NCBI RefSeq assembly: GCF_009765445.1
Contig: NZ_WHOY01000031.1
Span: 2,649,683 to 2,713,682, forward strand
DNA: 64,000 bases
Direction of reading: 5' to 3'
From: Pantoea sp. BAV 3049
GTDB taxonomy: Bacteria > Pseudomonadota > Gammaproteobacteria > Enterobacterales > Enterobacteriaceae
Positions within the stretch are counted from its first letter, which is position 1; every line of letters starts with the position of its first letter. Below, one piece after another: positions 34,967 through 46,462 of this stretch. The position numbers were made by a program, and so were the translations under genes. The notes beneath the pieces are model-generated. The model was not told where the DNA came from. It did no database searches and saw only the letters and a program-made list of their open reading frames with translations.

Positions 34967-35012
34967 AGTTTTGGGGAAGAGTTTTGGGGAAGTTTTGGGG
35001 AAGTTTTGGGGA
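34967..35012. repeat. Four tandem copies of GTTTTGGGGAA
   Basis: Copies at 34967, 34980, 34991 and 35002, spaced 13, 11 and 11 bp. They lie between the integrase 3' end and icd, where arm-type integrase or excisionase sites are expected. Function inferred from position. Confidence 0.75.
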
Positions 35013-35081
35013 AAAATTGAGGGGATAAAAAGCCAACATAAATTTAACAAAATATGTTGGCTTTATGTTGCAGAATCGGGC

Positions 35082-36332
35082 TTACATATGCTTGATCATT
35101 GCATCGCCAAACTCTGATGATTTCAGCAGCTTAGCGCCATCCATCAGACGCTCAAAGTCATAGGTCACGGTTTTGGCAGCAATCGCGCCTTCCATGCCTT
35201 TAACAATCAGGTCGGCGGCTTCGAACCATTCCATGTGACGCAGCATCATCTCAGCGGACAGGATCACTGAACCCGGGTTCACTTTATCCTGACCAGCATA
35301 CTTAGGTGCTGTACCGTGGGTCGCTTCGAACAGCGCACACTCGTCACCAATGTTTGCGCCCGGAGCAATACCGATACCGCCAACCTGCGCCGCCAGGGCA
35401 TCAGAGATGTAGTCGCCGTTCAGGTTCATACAGGCAATAACGTCATATTCAGCCGGACGCAGCAGGATCTGCTGCAGGAACGCATCGGCGATCACGTCTT
35501 TCACGACGATCTCTTTGCCGGTATTCGGGTTCTTAATCTTCATCCACGGGCCGCCATCGATCAGCTCGCCGCCGAACTCTTCTTTCGCCAGCTGGTAACC
35601 CCAGTCTTTGAAAGCGCCTTCGGTGAACTTCATGATGTTGCCTTTGTGAACCAGCGTGACGGAATCACGATCGTTGGTAATCGCGTATTCAATCGCCGCA
35701 CGAACCAGACGCTTGGTGCCTGCTTCGGAGCAAGGCTTCACGCCGATACCACACTGCTCAGGGAAGCGAATTTTCTTCACGCCCATCTCATCGCGCAGGA
35801 ACTTGATCACTTTATCCGCTTCGGCAGAACCCGCTTTCCATTCAATACCGGCATAGATATCTTCGGAGTTCTCACGGAAGATCACCATATCGGTGTCTTC
35901 AGGACGTTTTACCGGGCTTGGCGTGCCGGTGTAGTAACGCACCGGGCGCAGACAGATGTAGAGATCAAGCTGCTGACGCAGGGCCACGTTCAGGGAACGA
36001 ATACCGCCGCCGACTGGGGTAGTCAGTGGGCCTTTAATAGCCACGCGATACTCTTTAATCAGGTCGAGGGTTTCTTCTGGCAGCCAGACATCCTGGCCGT
36101 AGAGCTCTACCGATTTCTCACCGGTGTAAATTTCCATCCAGGAAATTTTACGCTCACCGTTATAAGCTTTCTGCACAGCGGCATCGACAACTTTGATCAT
36201 CACTGGAGAAACATCAACGCCGATCCCGTCACCTTCGATAAAAGGGATGATTGGGTTGTTTGGTACGTTGAGCTTGCCCTTTTCCAGGGTGATTTTCTGA
36301 CCTTCCGCCGGAACAACTACTTTGCTTTCCAT
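35082..36332 (-). CDS. icd: Isocitrate dehydrogenase [NADP]
   Basis: A 416-residue homodimeric TCA-cycle enzyme (same length as in E. coli). The substrate segment [13 protein letters not shown] contains the Ser that AceK phosphorylates (about 113). Further conserved segments are [34 protein letters not shown] and [18 protein letters not shown]. It is divergent from rluE. Its last 164 bp are an attachment-site copy supplied by the integrated element; the reading frame and the DAMIKHM end are intact, so function should be preserved. Confidence 0.97.
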   Translation of the reverse strand: MESKVVVPAEGQKITLEKGKLNVPNNPIIPFIEGDGIGVDVSPVMIKVVDAAVQKAYNGERKISWMEIYTGEKSVELYGQDVWLPEETLDLIKEYRVAIKGPLTTPVGGGIRSLNVALRQQLDLYICLRPVRYYTGTPSPVKRPEDTDMVIFRENSEDIYAGIEWKAGSAEADKVIKFLRDEMGVKKIRFPEQCGIGVKPCSEAGTKRLVRAAIEYAITNDRDSVTLVHKGNIMKFTEGAFKDWGYQLAKEEFGGELIDGGPWMKIKNPNTGKEIVVKDVIADAFLQQILLRPAEYDVIACMNLNGDYISDALAAQVGGIGIAPGANIGDECALFEATHGTAPKYAGQDKVNPGSVILSAEMMLRHMEWFEAADLIVKGMEGAIAAKTVTYDFERLMDGAKLLKSSEFGDAMIKHM

Positions 36333-36463
36333 TAACCTCTCCTTCGAGCGCTTTTTTGTTAATGATTTGTAAGATGCGGGACAATACTACTTGAATATTC
36401 CTCCCGCGCCAATCCTCACCGGTTTGCGTTATAATGCGCTTATTGTTAACAAGTGCAAAGAAC

Positions 36464-37096
36464 ATGCGTAAATCTTCCGTTAAGAATCACCGCGTTAAAC
36501 GATTCAGCCCGCCAGCAGCCGCCCGACAGGCCCACAAAGGGCCCAGGCGTGTTATTGTTTTTAACAAACCTTTTGATGTGCTGCCGCAGTTCAGCGATGA
36601 AGCCGGGCGCAGTACGCTGAAGGATTTTATTCCGGTTGCGGGCGTGTATGCCGCAGGCCGCCTGGATCGCGACAGCGAAGGGCTGATGGTGCTGACCAAC
36701 GATGGCGCATTGCAGGCAATGCTGACTCAGCCTGGCAAACGCACCGGCAAAATTTATTACGTTCAGGTAGAAGGTGCACCGGACGAACAGGATATTCAGC
36801 CACTACGTGATGGCGTTAATCTGAAAGATGGTACCACCCTGCCAGCAGGCGTGGAACGGGTCAGCGAACCGGAGTGGTTATGGCCCCGAAATCCGCCGAT
36901 TCGGGAGCGCAAAGCGATCCCCACCAGCTGGCTGAAAATCACCCTTTATGAGGGACGTAACCGCCAGGTTCGCCGCATGACGGCCCATATCGGCTTCCCT
37001 ACCCTGCGCCTGATCCGCTTTGCTATGGGCAGGATGGTGCTGCAGGATTTACCGCCAGGTGAATGGCGCGATGTCACCGGCGAGTTCCCTATTTGA
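36464..37096 (+). CDS. rluE: 23S rRNA pseudouridine(2457) synthase RluE
   Basis: A 210-residue RsuA-family pseudouridine synthase. Catalytic Asp in [19 protein letters not shown] (about 67), then [12 protein letters not shown] and the family C-terminus [15 protein letters not shown]. The N-terminus is basic ([14 protein letters not shown]). Start 36464 matches homologues. It modifies U2457 in the peptidyl-transferase region. It is 27 bp upstream of nudJ. Confidence 0.93.
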   Translation: MRKSSVKNHRVKRFSPPAAARQAHKGPRRVIVFNKPFDVLPQFSDEAGRSTLKDFIPVAGVYAAGRLDRDSEGLMVLTNDGALQAMLTQPGKRTGKIYYVQVEGAPDEQDIQPLRDGVNLKDGTTLPAGVERVSEPEWLWPRNPPIRERKAIPTSWLKITLYEGRNRQVRRMTAHIGFPTLRLIRFAMGRMVLQDLPPGEWRDVTGEFPI

Positions 37097-37123
37097 GCCA
37101 TTATTGGCAACAAGGAGTCAGGT

Positions 37124-37600
37124 ATGTTTAAACCTCACGTCACTGTCGCAACTGTAGTTCAGGCTGAGGGGCAATTTCTGGTGGTGGAAGAGATGGTTCG
37201 CGGCCGGGCGACCTGGAACCAGCCGGCCGGGCATCTGGAAGCCAATGAAACCCTGCTGCAGGCTGCCGTTCGTGAGCTGTATGAAGAAACCGGCCTTGAG
37301 GGCGTTCCGCAATCGTTTTTGCGCCTGCATCAGTGGATTGCGCCGGATAGCACCCCTTTCCTGCGGTTTCTTTTCGCGCTGGATTTACCAAAAATGCTGC
37401 CAACCTATCCTCAGGATCGTGATATCGATCGCTGCTGGTGGTTACCTGCGGAAGAGATCCTGACGGCTAAAAAGCTGCGTTCTCCGTTAGTTGCTGAAAG
37501 TCTGCGGATTTATCAGCAGGGTCCGCGCTATCCGCTGGAAGTGTTAAGCGCATTTCAGTGGCCTTTTAGCGAGGATGCGCCCGCGACGGACGCATGGTAG
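37124..37600 (+). CDS. nudJ: Nudix phosphatase NudJ
   Basis: A 158-residue Nudix hydrolase (YmfB). The box G-x5-E-x7-R-E-U-x-E-E-x-G-U is complete: [20 protein letters not shown] then TGL (about 37-59). Homologues hydrolyse nucleoside tri- and diphosphates, thiamin pyrimidine pyrophosphate and isoprenoid diphosphates. AAGGAGTC precedes the ATG. In E. coli it is also between rluE and mnmA. Confidence 0.92.
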   Translation: MFKPHVTVATVVQAEGQFLVVEEMVRGRATWNQPAGHLEANETLLQAAVRELYEETGLEGVPQSFLRLHQWIAPDSTPFLRFLFALDLPKMLPTYPQDRDIDRCWWLPAEEILTAKKLRSPLVAESLRIYQQGPRYPLEVLSAFQWPFSEDAPATDAW

Positions 37601-37657
37601 AATACGCCGCAATTTTAAAGGGCAGCCTTTAACTGCCACTAAAGTCGGGTATTCCTC

Positions 37658-38761
37658 ATGTCAGCAAGTCAGAAAAAAGTGATCGTCGGGATGTCCGGCG
37701 GTGTCGACTCCTCCGTTTCCGCCTGGTTACTGCAGCAGCAGGGCTACCAGGTGGAAGGCCTGTTTATGAAGAACTGGGAGGAAGATGACGGTGAGGAATA
37801 CTGCACCGCAGCGGAAGATTTAGCCGATGCACAGGCAGTCTGCGATAAACTTGGCATCTACCTGCATACCGTAAACTTTGCGGCAGAATACTGGGATAAC
37901 GTCTTTGAGCACTTCCTGGAAGAGTACAAGGCAGGCCGGACCCCGAATCCGGATATCCTCTGTAACAAAGAGATCAAATTCAAGGCATTCCTGGAGTTCG
38001 CGGCCGAAGATCTTGGCGCGGATTTCATCGCCACGGGCCACTATGTTCGCCGCCAGGATGTGAATGGCAAAAGCCGCCTGCTGCGCGGCCTGGACGACAA
38101 CAAAGACCAGAGTTACTTCCTCTACACACTGGGTCATGAGCAGATCGCTCAGAGCCTGTTCCCGGTCGGCGAGCTGGCGAAACCCGAAGTGCGCCGCATC
38201 GCGGAAGAGCTTGAGCTGGTGACGGCGAAGAAAAAAGACTCCACCGGCATCTGTTTTATCGGCGAGCGAAAATTCCGTGACTTCCTGGGGCGCTACCTGC
38301 CTGCCCAGCCTGGCGCAATCGTCAGCGTGGATGGCGATGTGGTGGGCGAACATCAGGGGCTGATGTATCACACCCTTGGTCAGCGTAAAGGGCTGGGCAT
38401 TGGCGGCACTAAAGAGGGCAGCGAAGAACCGTGGTATGTGGTCGATAAAGACGTGGCTAAAAACCTGCTGGTTGTTGCTCAGGGCCACGATCATCCTCGC
38501 CTGATGTCCACCGGACTGATTGCACAGCAGCTGCACTGGGTCGACCGTGAAATCCTGAAAGCGCCACTGCGCTGCACGGTGAAAACCCGCTATCGTCAGG
38601 CCGATATCCCATGCACCATTACGCCACTGGGTGAAGATCGTCTTGAAGTGCGCTTTGATGAGCCGGTGGCCGCAGTCACGCCGGGCCAGTCAGCCGTGTT
38701 CTACCTTGATGAAGTCTGCCTGGGTGGCGGCATCATTGAAGAACGTCAGCCACTGCTATAA
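37658..38761 (+). CDS. mnmA: tRNA-specific 2-thiouridylase MnmA
   Basis: A 367-residue PP-loop enzyme making 2-thiouridine at the wobble position of tRNA-Lys, Glu and Gln. ATP motif [15 protein letters not shown] (11-25), catalytic Cys pair in [11 protein letters not shown] (about 102) and [11 protein letters not shown] (about 199), and the [13 protein letters not shown] loop. It is followed by hflD, as in E. coli, where mnmA and hflD are co-expressed. Confidence 0.96.
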   Translation: MSASQKKVIVGMSGGVDSSVSAWLLQQQGYQVEGLFMKNWEEDDGEEYCTAAEDLADAQAVCDKLGIYLHTVNFAAEYWDNVFEHFLEEYKAGRTPNPDILCNKEIKFKAFLEFAAEDLGADFIATGHYVRRQDVNGKSRLLRGLDDNKDQSYFLYTLGHEQIAQSLFPVGELAKPEVRRIAEELELVTAKKKDSTGICFIGERKFRDFLGRYLPAQPGAIVSVDGDVVGEHQGLMYHTLGQRKGLGIGGTKEGSEEPWYVVDKDVAKNLLVVAQGHDHPRLMSTGLIAQQLHWVDREILKAPLRCTVKTRYRQADIPCTITPLGEDRLEVRFDEPVAAVTPGQSAVFYLDEVCLGGGIIEERQPLL

Positions 38762-38824
38762 CCCTTTTACCGGCCAAGTCTGTCCGGGTTTAACACTGCA
38801 CGACTTGCACATACTGGAGTTACC

Positions 38825-40868
<2,044 letters not shown>

Positions 40869-40877
40869 GCCTCCCCG

Positions 40878-40905
40878 ACACAGGCCGGTGCAAGTCGGCC
40901 TGTGT
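40878..40905 (+). terminator. Hairpin after purB
   Basis: Perfect 10-bp stem ACACAGGCCG/CGGCCTGTGT with an 8-nt loop. No long T run follows, so termination strength is uncertain. Its right arm touches the PhoP box. Confidence 0.55.
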
Positions 40906-40937
40906 TAACCTGCTGTTTATCTGCTTTAACCTATACT
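40903..40937 (+). promoter_or_regulatory. PhoP box and -10 of the phoPQ promoter
   Basis: Direct repeat TGTTAA-N5-TGTTTA (40903-40919) matches the PhoP box, with a -10 TATACT at 40932-40937, 12 bp downstream. The spacing is that of PhoP-activated promoters, so phoPQ is probably autoregulated. Confidence 0.8.
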
Positions 40938-40995
40938 TTCTTCAGATTACTATAAGGCTGAGGCCACCTTTGAATCTGACAGAAAGGATAATGTT

Positions 40996-41664
40996 ATGCG
41001 CGTATTGATTGTGGAAGATAACCCTCTGCTGCGCCATCATCTCGCCGTCCAGCTGCGGGAAATGGGCCATCAGGTTGATGCAGCCGAAGATGCCAAAGAA
41101 GCGGATTACTTTCTGAACGAACACTCGCCTGATATTACCCTGGTCGATTTGGGGCTGCCTGATGAAGATGGCATGACGCTGATCCGCCGCTGGCGCGGTC
41201 AGGAAGTGAAACAGCCGATTCTGGTGCTCACCGCCCGTGAAGGCTGGCAGGCCAAGGTAGAAGCGCTGGAAGCCGGTGCCGACGACTACGTGACCAAACC
41301 ATTCCATATCGAAGAAGTGGTTGCCCGCATGCAGGCGCTGATGCGTCGCAACAGCGGTCTGGCCTCACAAATTATCACTCTGGCCCCTTTCCAGGTCGAT
41401 CTCTCGCGCCGCGAGCTGACCATCGATCAAAAGGAAATCAAACTCACCGCCTTTGAATACACCATCATTGAAACGCTGATCCGCAATGCCGGCAAAGTGG
41501 TCAGTAAAGACTCGCTGATGCTGCAGCTGTACCCGGACGCAGAACTGCGCGAAAGCCACACTATCGATGTGCTGATGGGCCGCCTGCGTAAAAAAATGCA
41601 GGCCGGATACCCGAAAGATGTGATTACCACCGTCCGGGGTCAGGGCTACAGGTTCGATTTATAA
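40996..41664 (+). CDS. phoP: Response regulator PhoP
   Basis: A 222-residue OmpR-family regulator. The receiver domain (1-120) has the acidic pocket VEDNPL, the phospho-acceptor Asp in [13 protein letters not shown] (about 51) and Lys in [11 protein letters not shown] (about 101). The winged-helix domain follows, with [14 protein letters not shown] and [17 protein letters not shown]. It controls Mg2+, acid and cationic peptide responses and virulence. It is four bases upstream of phoQ. Confidence 0.96.
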   Translation: MRVLIVEDNPLLRHHLAVQLREMGHQVDAAEDAKEADYFLNEHSPDITLVDLGLPDEDGMTLIRRWRGQEVKQPILVLTAREGWQAKVEALEAGADDYVTKPFHIEEVVARMQALMRRNSGLASQIITLAPFQVDLSRRELTIDQKEIKLTAFEYTIIETLIRNAGKVVSKDSLMLQLYPDAELRESHTIDVLMGRLRKKMQAGYPKDVITTVRGQGYRFDL

Positions 41665-41668
41665 CCTG

Positions 41669-43129
41669 ATGCCAACATTCAGTCCTAAAACCCCCTTTTC
41701 CCTGCGTGCGCGCTTTCTGCTGGCAACAGCGGCGGTGGTGCTGATCCTCTCGCTCTCTTACGGCATGGTGGCCGTGGTGGGTTATGTGGTCAGCTTCGAT
41801 AAAAACACCTACCGGGTGATGCGTGCCGAGAGCAATCTGTTCTTTACTCTTGCTCAATGGCAGGACAACAAGCTGACTATCGCCCAGCCGGAGCGGTTTT
41901 CTCTAAACTTCCCGACGATCGTGTATATCTACAACGAGAAAGGCAAACTGTTGTGGCAGCTGCGTGACGTGCCTGAAATCCGTGACAAGATTAAACGTGA
42001 GTGGCTGAAACGCGCTGATTTTTATGAGATTAACACCGATAACGGTACCAGTCGTCAGGCGCTGGGCGATAATCAGGATGCGCAGAATAAGCTGACGGCT
42101 TATGACGACGATAATAACGATACCTTTACCCACTCGGTGGCGGTCAACCGCTACGAGGCGACACCTACCCTGCCCGCACTGACCATTGTGGTGGTTGATT
42201 CTATCCCGCAGGAGCTGCAGCATTCTGACGTGGTATGGTCATGGTTCAGCTACGTGCTGCTGGTTAATCTGCTGCTGGTGATCCCGCTACTGTGGCTGGC
42301 GGCGCACTGGAGCCTGCGGCCGATTGGCACCCTGGCGGGTCAGGTGCGTGAACTGGAGAATGGCACGCGGGATGCACTGGATCCCAAGCCGCCACAGGAG
42401 TTGAAAAGCCTGGTGCGCAACCTTAATCTGCTACTGGATAACGAGCGCCAGCGCTACACACGTTACCGCACCACGCTGAGCGATCTGACCCACAGCCTGA
42501 AAACACCGTTGGCAGTATTGCAAACCACTCTGCGATCCCTGCGTGGCGGGCGTAACCTCTCCATCGAGCAGGCCGAACCCATTATGCTCGAACAGATCAG
42601 CCGCATCTCTCAGCAGATCGGGTATTACCTGCACCGGGCCAGCATGCAGGCCGATCACAACGTGCTGAAGCGTGAACTGCACTCCGTCCCGGGACTGCTG
42701 GACAGCCTCTGTTCCGCACTGAATAAGGTTTATCAGCGCAAAGGCGTGGTGCTGACGCTGGATATTTCTCCGGAACTGACCTTTGTCGGCGAACAGAATG
42801 ACTTTATGGAAGTGATGGGCAATGTGCTGGATAACGCCTGCAAATACTGCCTGGAATTTGTAGAGATCACCGCCCGCCAGACGGATAACGAGCTGCATCT
42901 GATTGTCGATGATGATGGCCCGGGCATTCCTGAAAGCAAACGGGATGTCATTTTTATTCGCGGTCAGCGGGCTGATACGCTGCGACCAGGGCAGGGGCTG
43001 GGGCTGGCAGTGGCAAGAGATATTCTGGAGCAGTACACCGGAGATATTATCGCCACCAACAGCGAGCTGGGCGGTGCGCGGATGGAAGTCATTTTCAAAC
43101 GTCAGGAAATGCTGCACGACGGCGAATAA
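41669..43129 (+). CDS. phoQ: Sensor histidine kinase PhoQ
   Basis: A 486-residue sensor. TM1 (about 18-38) and TM2 (about 192-215) flank a periplasmic domain with the acidic patch [12 protein letters not shown] that binds Mg2+ and cationic peptides. A HAMP domain follows. The H-box is [19 protein letters not shown] (His about 276), then the ATPase domain with [10 protein letters not shown] and [11 protein letters not shown]. ParB-like extras are absent. It pairs with PhoP. Confidence 0.95.
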   Translation: MPTFSPKTPFSLRARFLLATAAVVLILSLSYGMVAVVGYVVSFDKNTYRVMRAESNLFFTLAQWQDNKLTIAQPERFSLNFPTIVYIYNEKGKLLWQLRDVPEIRDKIKREWLKRADFYEINTDNGTSRQALGDNQDAQNKLTAYDDDNNDTFTHSVAVNRYEATPTLPALTIVVVDSIPQELQHSDVVWSWFSYVLLVNLLLVIPLLWLAAHWSLRPIGTLAGQVRELENGTRDALDPKPPQELKSLVRNLNLLLDNERQRYTRYRTTLSDLTHSLKTPLAVLQTTLRSLRGGRNLSIEQAEPIMLEQISRISQQIGYYLHRASMQADHNVLKRELHSVPGLLDSLCSALNKVYQRKGVVLTLDISPELTFVGEQNDFMEVMGNVLDNACKYCLEFVEITARQTDNELHLIVDDDGPGIPESKRDVIFIRGQRADTLRPGQGLGLAVARDILEQYTGDIIATNSELGGARMEVIFKRQEMLHDGE

Positions 43130-43232
43130 ATGCGACCACTTTCAGACTTAGCAATCCGAAGCTAAATGCGTTACCCCGGGTTGCACTGCCGCTGTTATAA
43201 TCGATGAAATTCAGCGTTTCAGGAACTTCATC

Positions 43233-44360
43233 ATGGATTATCAGCTCGATCTTAACTGGCCCGATTTTATCCAGCGCTACTGGCAGAAACGTCCGGTGGT
43301 GCTCAAACGCGGTTTCAAAAACTTTGTTGACCCGATATCCCCGGATGAACTGGCCGGCCTGGCGATGGAAAACGAAGTCGACAGCCGCCTGGTCAGCCAT
43401 CAGGATGGCAAGTGGCAGGTCAGCCATGGTCCTTTTGAAAGCTACGACCACCTTGGTGAGAACAACTGGTCACTGCTGGTTCAGGCGGTAGATCACTGGC
43501 ACGAACCTTCTGCCGCGCTGATGCGCCCTTTCCGTTTTCTCCCTGACTGGCGTACTGACGATCTGATGATCTCCTTCTCGGTGCCGGGTGGTGGCGTTGG
43601 TCCGCACCTCGACCAGTACGATGTGTTTATTATCCAGGGCACAGGCCGCCGTCGCTGGCGCGTGGGTGAAAAAGTGGCGATGAAGCAGCACTGTCCGCAT
43701 CCGGATTTGCTGCAGGTCGAACCTTTCGAGGCGATCATTGATGAAGAGATGGAGCCGGGTGATATCCTCTACATCCCGCCAGGATTCCCGCACGAAGGCT
43801 ACTCGCTGGAAAGCGCTATCAACTACTCTGTGGGCTTCCGTGCGCCAAGCGGTCGCGAGCTGATTAGCGGATTTGCTGACTACGTTCTTTCCCGCGAGTT
43901 GGGCAGCTACCGCTTCAGCGATCCGGATGTCCCGTCCCGTGAAAATATGGCCGAGATCCTGCCACAGGAGCTGGAGGGTATCCGCAAAATGATGCTGGAT
44001 GTGATCAACCAGCCGGAGCATTTCAACCAGTGGTTTGGTGAGTTTATCTCTCAGTCCCGCCATGAGCTGGACGTCGCGCCGCCAGAGCCGCCGTATCAGC
44101 CAGATGAGATCTACGATGCGCTGCAACAGGGTGACCGCCTGCTGCGACTCGGGGGCCTGCGGGTGCTGTCGATTGGTCATGCGGTGTTTGTGAACGGTGA
44201 GCAGATTGAGTCTCCACACCGTGAAGCGCTGACCATACTGGCGAATCAGCATTCACTGGGCGCGGAAGAGCTGGGTGCCGTACTGGACGACCCGTCATTC
44301 CTCGCGCAACTGGCCGCGCTGGTGAACAGTGGCTACTGGTATTTCAGCGAAGAAGAGTAG
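43233..44360 (+). CDS. roxA: Ribosomal protein uL16 3-hydroxylase RoxA
   Basis: A 375-residue Fe(II)/2-oxoglutarate oxygenase (YcfD) that hydroxylates an arginine of 50S protein L16. JmjC-type iron ligands: His and Asp in GPHLDQYDVF (about 125-127) and His in PPGFPHEGYSLE (about 187). The C-terminal dimerisation/winged-helix part is present. It lies between phoQ and the convergent pepT, as in E. coli. Confidence 0.94.
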   Translation: MDYQLDLNWPDFIQRYWQKRPVVLKRGFKNFVDPISPDELAGLAMENEVDSRLVSHQDGKWQVSHGPFESYDHLGENNWSLLVQAVDHWHEPSAALMRPFRFLPDWRTDDLMISFSVPGGGVGPHLDQYDVFIIQGTGRRRWRVGEKVAMKQHCPHPDLLQVEPFEAIIDEEMEPGDILYIPPGFPHEGYSLESAINYSVGFRAPSGRELISGFADYVLSRELGSYRFSDPDVPSRENMAEILPQELEGIRKMMLDVINQPEHFNQWFGEFISQSRHELDVAPPEPPYQPDEIYDALQQGDRLLRLGGLRVLSIGHAVFVNGEQIESPHREALTILANQHSLGAEELGAVLDDPSFLAQLAALVNSGYWYFSEEE

Positions 44361-44396
44361 GTCAGGCCGCGTCAGGATTATCGGGCACAATCAGTA

Positions 44397-44449
44397 AATA
44401 AATTCGCCCCTACAGAAGAATGATAATGCCTGTAGGGAGCGAATTTATT
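44397..44449. repeat. Inverted repeat between roxA and pepT
   Basis: AATAAATTCGCCCCTACA faces TGTAGGGAGCGAATTTATT with one extra base in the right arm and a 16-nt loop. It may act as a bidirectional terminator or be a dispersed palindromic element. A search of the rest of the genome would decide. Confidence 0.6.
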
Positions 44450-44460
44450 CCGCCCGGTCG

Positions 44461-45693
44461 TTATTTCTTTGCCTTCTCAGCGGTCAGCGTCGCAATACGC
44501 ATAATCACCGTCACCGCTTTCTCCATATTATCCAGCGACGCGAACTCATGTTTCCCATGGTAGTTATAACCGCCGGTGAACAGGTTCGGGCATGGCAAGC
44601 CCTTGAAGGAGAGCGCCGCGCCATCAGTGCCGCCACGGATTGGCTTCACGTCCGGCTCAATATCGCATTCATGCATCGCCTGGAGCGCCAGCTCGATAAT
44701 GTGCGGATGAGTCTCAACTTTTTCGCGCATATTAAAATAGCTGTCGTCGATACTGACTTCGATCGCACAGCCTGGCTGCAGATCTTTGCTCAGCGTCGCC
44801 GCGATTTTCTTCATCACCTCTTTCCTCGCCGAAAAGCTTTGCTGGTCAAAATCCCGGATGATGTAATGCAGCTCGGCTTTATCCACGCCGCCTTTAATGC
44901 CGTGCAGATGGTAGAAACCTTCGTAACCTGAAGTGTGTTCGGGCACTTCTTTCTCTGGCATCGCGGCCTGATAACGCATCGCCAGATCCAGCGCGTTCAC
45001 CATCACCCCTTTTGCCGTGCCGGGATGCACATTGTTGCCGGTGATTTTGACCGTCGCCGAGGCCGCGTTGAAATTCTCATATTCAAACTCGCCGATGCCG
45101 CCGCCATCAACGGTATAGCCCCATTCAGCGCCAAAGTCCGCAACGTCGAAACAGCTGGTACCTTTGCCGATCTCTTCATCCGGCGTAAAGGCAATGCGGA
45201 TTTTACCGTGCGGCAGATTGCTGTTTTTCAGCTGCACCATCGCCGTCATGATTTCGGCCACGCCTGCTTTGTCGTCCGCACCCAGCAGCGTTTTGCCATC
45301 AGTGGTGATCAGCGTATGGCCAATCAGGCTGTGCAAGACCGGGAACATCACGGGTGAGAGAATTTCATCACCGATACCCAGCGCAATATCGCCGCCCCGG
45401 TAGTTCTCTACGATCTGTGGATTCACATTTTTGGCGGTGAAATCCGGCGAGGTATCCATATGGGAGATGAAACCAATCGTCGGCACCGGCCAGTCAACAT
45501 TGGTGGGCAGCGTGGCCATGACAATGCCGTGTTCGCTAAGCGTGACCTCACTGAAGCCCAGCGTTTCCAGCTCTTCCTGCAGCACTTTTGCCAACCGCCA
45601 TTGTCCTTCCGTGCTGGGCACCTGGCGGACATGGCTTTTTGATTGCGTATCAAATGAAACATAGTGCAAGAAGCGGTCGAGTAAATTATTCAT
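44461..45693 (-). CDS. pepT: Peptidase T (tripeptidase)
   Basis: A 410-residue M20B metallopeptidase that removes N-terminal residues from tripeptides. Metal and catalytic segments: [11 protein letters not shown] (about 78), [12 protein letters not shown] (about 140), [16 protein letters not shown] (about 173) and [20 protein letters not shown] (about 355). Lid domain about 208-320. It is convergent with roxA. In E. coli FNR induces pepT; no FNR site was verified here. Confidence 0.95.
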   Translation of the reverse strand: MNNLLDRFLHYVSFDTQSKSHVRQVPSTEGQWRLAKVLQEELETLGFSEVTLSEHGIVMATLPTNVDWPVPTIGFISHMDTSPDFTAKNVNPQIVENYRGGDIALGIGDEILSPVMFPVLHSLIGHTLITTDGKTLLGADDKAGVAEIMTAMVQLKNSNLPHGKIRIAFTPDEEIGKGTSCFDVADFGAEWGYTVDGGGIGEFEYENFNAASATVKITGNNVHPGTAKGVMVNALDLAMRYQAAMPEKEVPEHTSGYEGFYHLHGIKGGVDKAELHYIIRDFDQQSFSARKEVMKKIAATLSKDLQPGCAIEVSIDDSYFNMREKVETHPHIIELALQAMHECDIEPDVKPIRGGTDGAALSFKGLPCPNLFTGGYNYHGKHEFASLDNMEKAVTVIMRIATLTAEKAKK

Positions 45694-45804
45694 CTTCCTT
45701 CCCTCTGAATGACAGGTTTTATTATCTGTAACTTTTTCTGAAAGAATATTGCGTCAGGTCAGTTCAGCTGCGGGTGACTGCCCCGGCTTCGTCCCTCATC
45801 GTGA

Positions 45805-46371
45805 TCAATGTCCTTGTGGATAATGAATCAGGCTGTGGAACTTCACCGGCTGGCCGCCATCATTGCGGTAGCTGTGCGGACAGTCTGCCTGAAAACGTAA
45901 ACCCTCACCCGCATTAAGGGTATGCCATTTCCCGTTAACCGCCAGTTGTAACTCCCCTTCCGTAACCACTACGTGCTCAATCACACCTTTGTCATGGGGA
46001 GACGAGTTGCTTAACCCGCCCGCAGCAAGCTCTATCGCCAGCATATCGAAGCGTAAACCGGGATCGAAAGGAAAAAGTGGCGTGACCTTCATAGCAGCAT
46101 GGTTTTGCTGCCAGGCGGTGGCACTCCCGCTGCGGATCACCTCTGAGGCTTCCTGTGGCAGGTCAGCGGGGATAAAAAGTGAAAATGGCACGTTAAACCC
46201 GGTGGCAATTTTCCACAATGTCGCCACGGTCGGGCTGGACTCACCCCGTTCAACCTGTCCCAGCATGGCTTTACTGACGCCTGTCCGTGTGGCGGCTTCG
46301 GTCAGGCTCCATTCGCGCGCCTGCCGTAAAGACTTCAGGGTCAGACCCAGTTGGATCGGATGTTCGGCCAT
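45805..46371 (-). CDS. sutR: HTH-cupin regulator SutR (YdcN)
   Basis: A 188-residue regulator: N-terminal XRE-type HTH (10-65, with TRTGVSKAMLGQVERGES) and C-terminal cupin (about 105-180, with EHVVVTEGELQLAVNG). It is divergent from the BenE-type transporter gene, as E. coli sutR is from ydcO. SutR has been linked to sulfur utilisation genes. Two copies of a palindrome in the intergenic region are the likely binding sites. Confidence 0.85.
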   Translation of the reverse strand: MAEHPIQLGLTLKSLRQAREWSLTEAATRTGVSKAMLGQVERGESSPTVATLWKIATGFNVPFSLFIPADLPQEASEVIRSGSATAWQQNHAAMKVTPLFPFDPGLRFDMLAIELAAGGLSNSSPHDKGVIEHVVVTEGELQLAVNGKWHTLNAGEGLRFQADCPHSYRNDGGQPVKFHSLIHYPQGH

Positions 46372-46404
46372 TGGACCTCCTTATCTTTCACCCAAAATGC
46401 GCTT

Positions 46405-46420
46405 GTGCGTTATAACGCAC
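46405..46420. promoter_or_regulatory. SutR operator candidate 1
   Basis: Perfect 16-bp palindrome GTGCGTTATAACGCAC between sutR and ydcO. Confidence 0.75.
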
Positions 46421-46431
46421 GGTGCTAGTTT

Positions 46432-46447
46432 GTGCGCTATAACGCTC
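46432..46447. promoter_or_regulatory. SutR operator candidate 2
   Basis: GTGCGCTATAACGCTC, a near-copy of the palindrome 27 bp upstream, just ahead of the ydcO ribosome binding site. Confidence 0.7.
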
Positions 46448-46462
46448 AATACGGAAGATACT

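Larger units (their letters stand above)
32585..35245. mobile_element. Decayed integrative element in icd (phage 21/e14-type site)
   Basis: A 2661-bp element, counting one icd repeat. It runs from the end of the displaced icd fragment to the point where the repeat in icd ends. Contents: a DUF4225 gene and a convergent membrane protein gene, a UmuD-like fragment, a broken tyrosine integrase next to the att side, and four tandem 11-bp repeats between the integrase and icd. Much of it is clearly more AT-rich than the backbone. The arrangement follows phage 21 and e14, which also swap about 165 bp at the icd end. Confidence 0.85.

Noticed and set aside
34967-35012. Tandem repeats as a CRISPR array
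   Set aside because: Units of 11 bp with 0-2 bp between them have no spacers.
35316-36335. 339-codon frame opposite icd
   Set aside because: Antisense shadow of icd.
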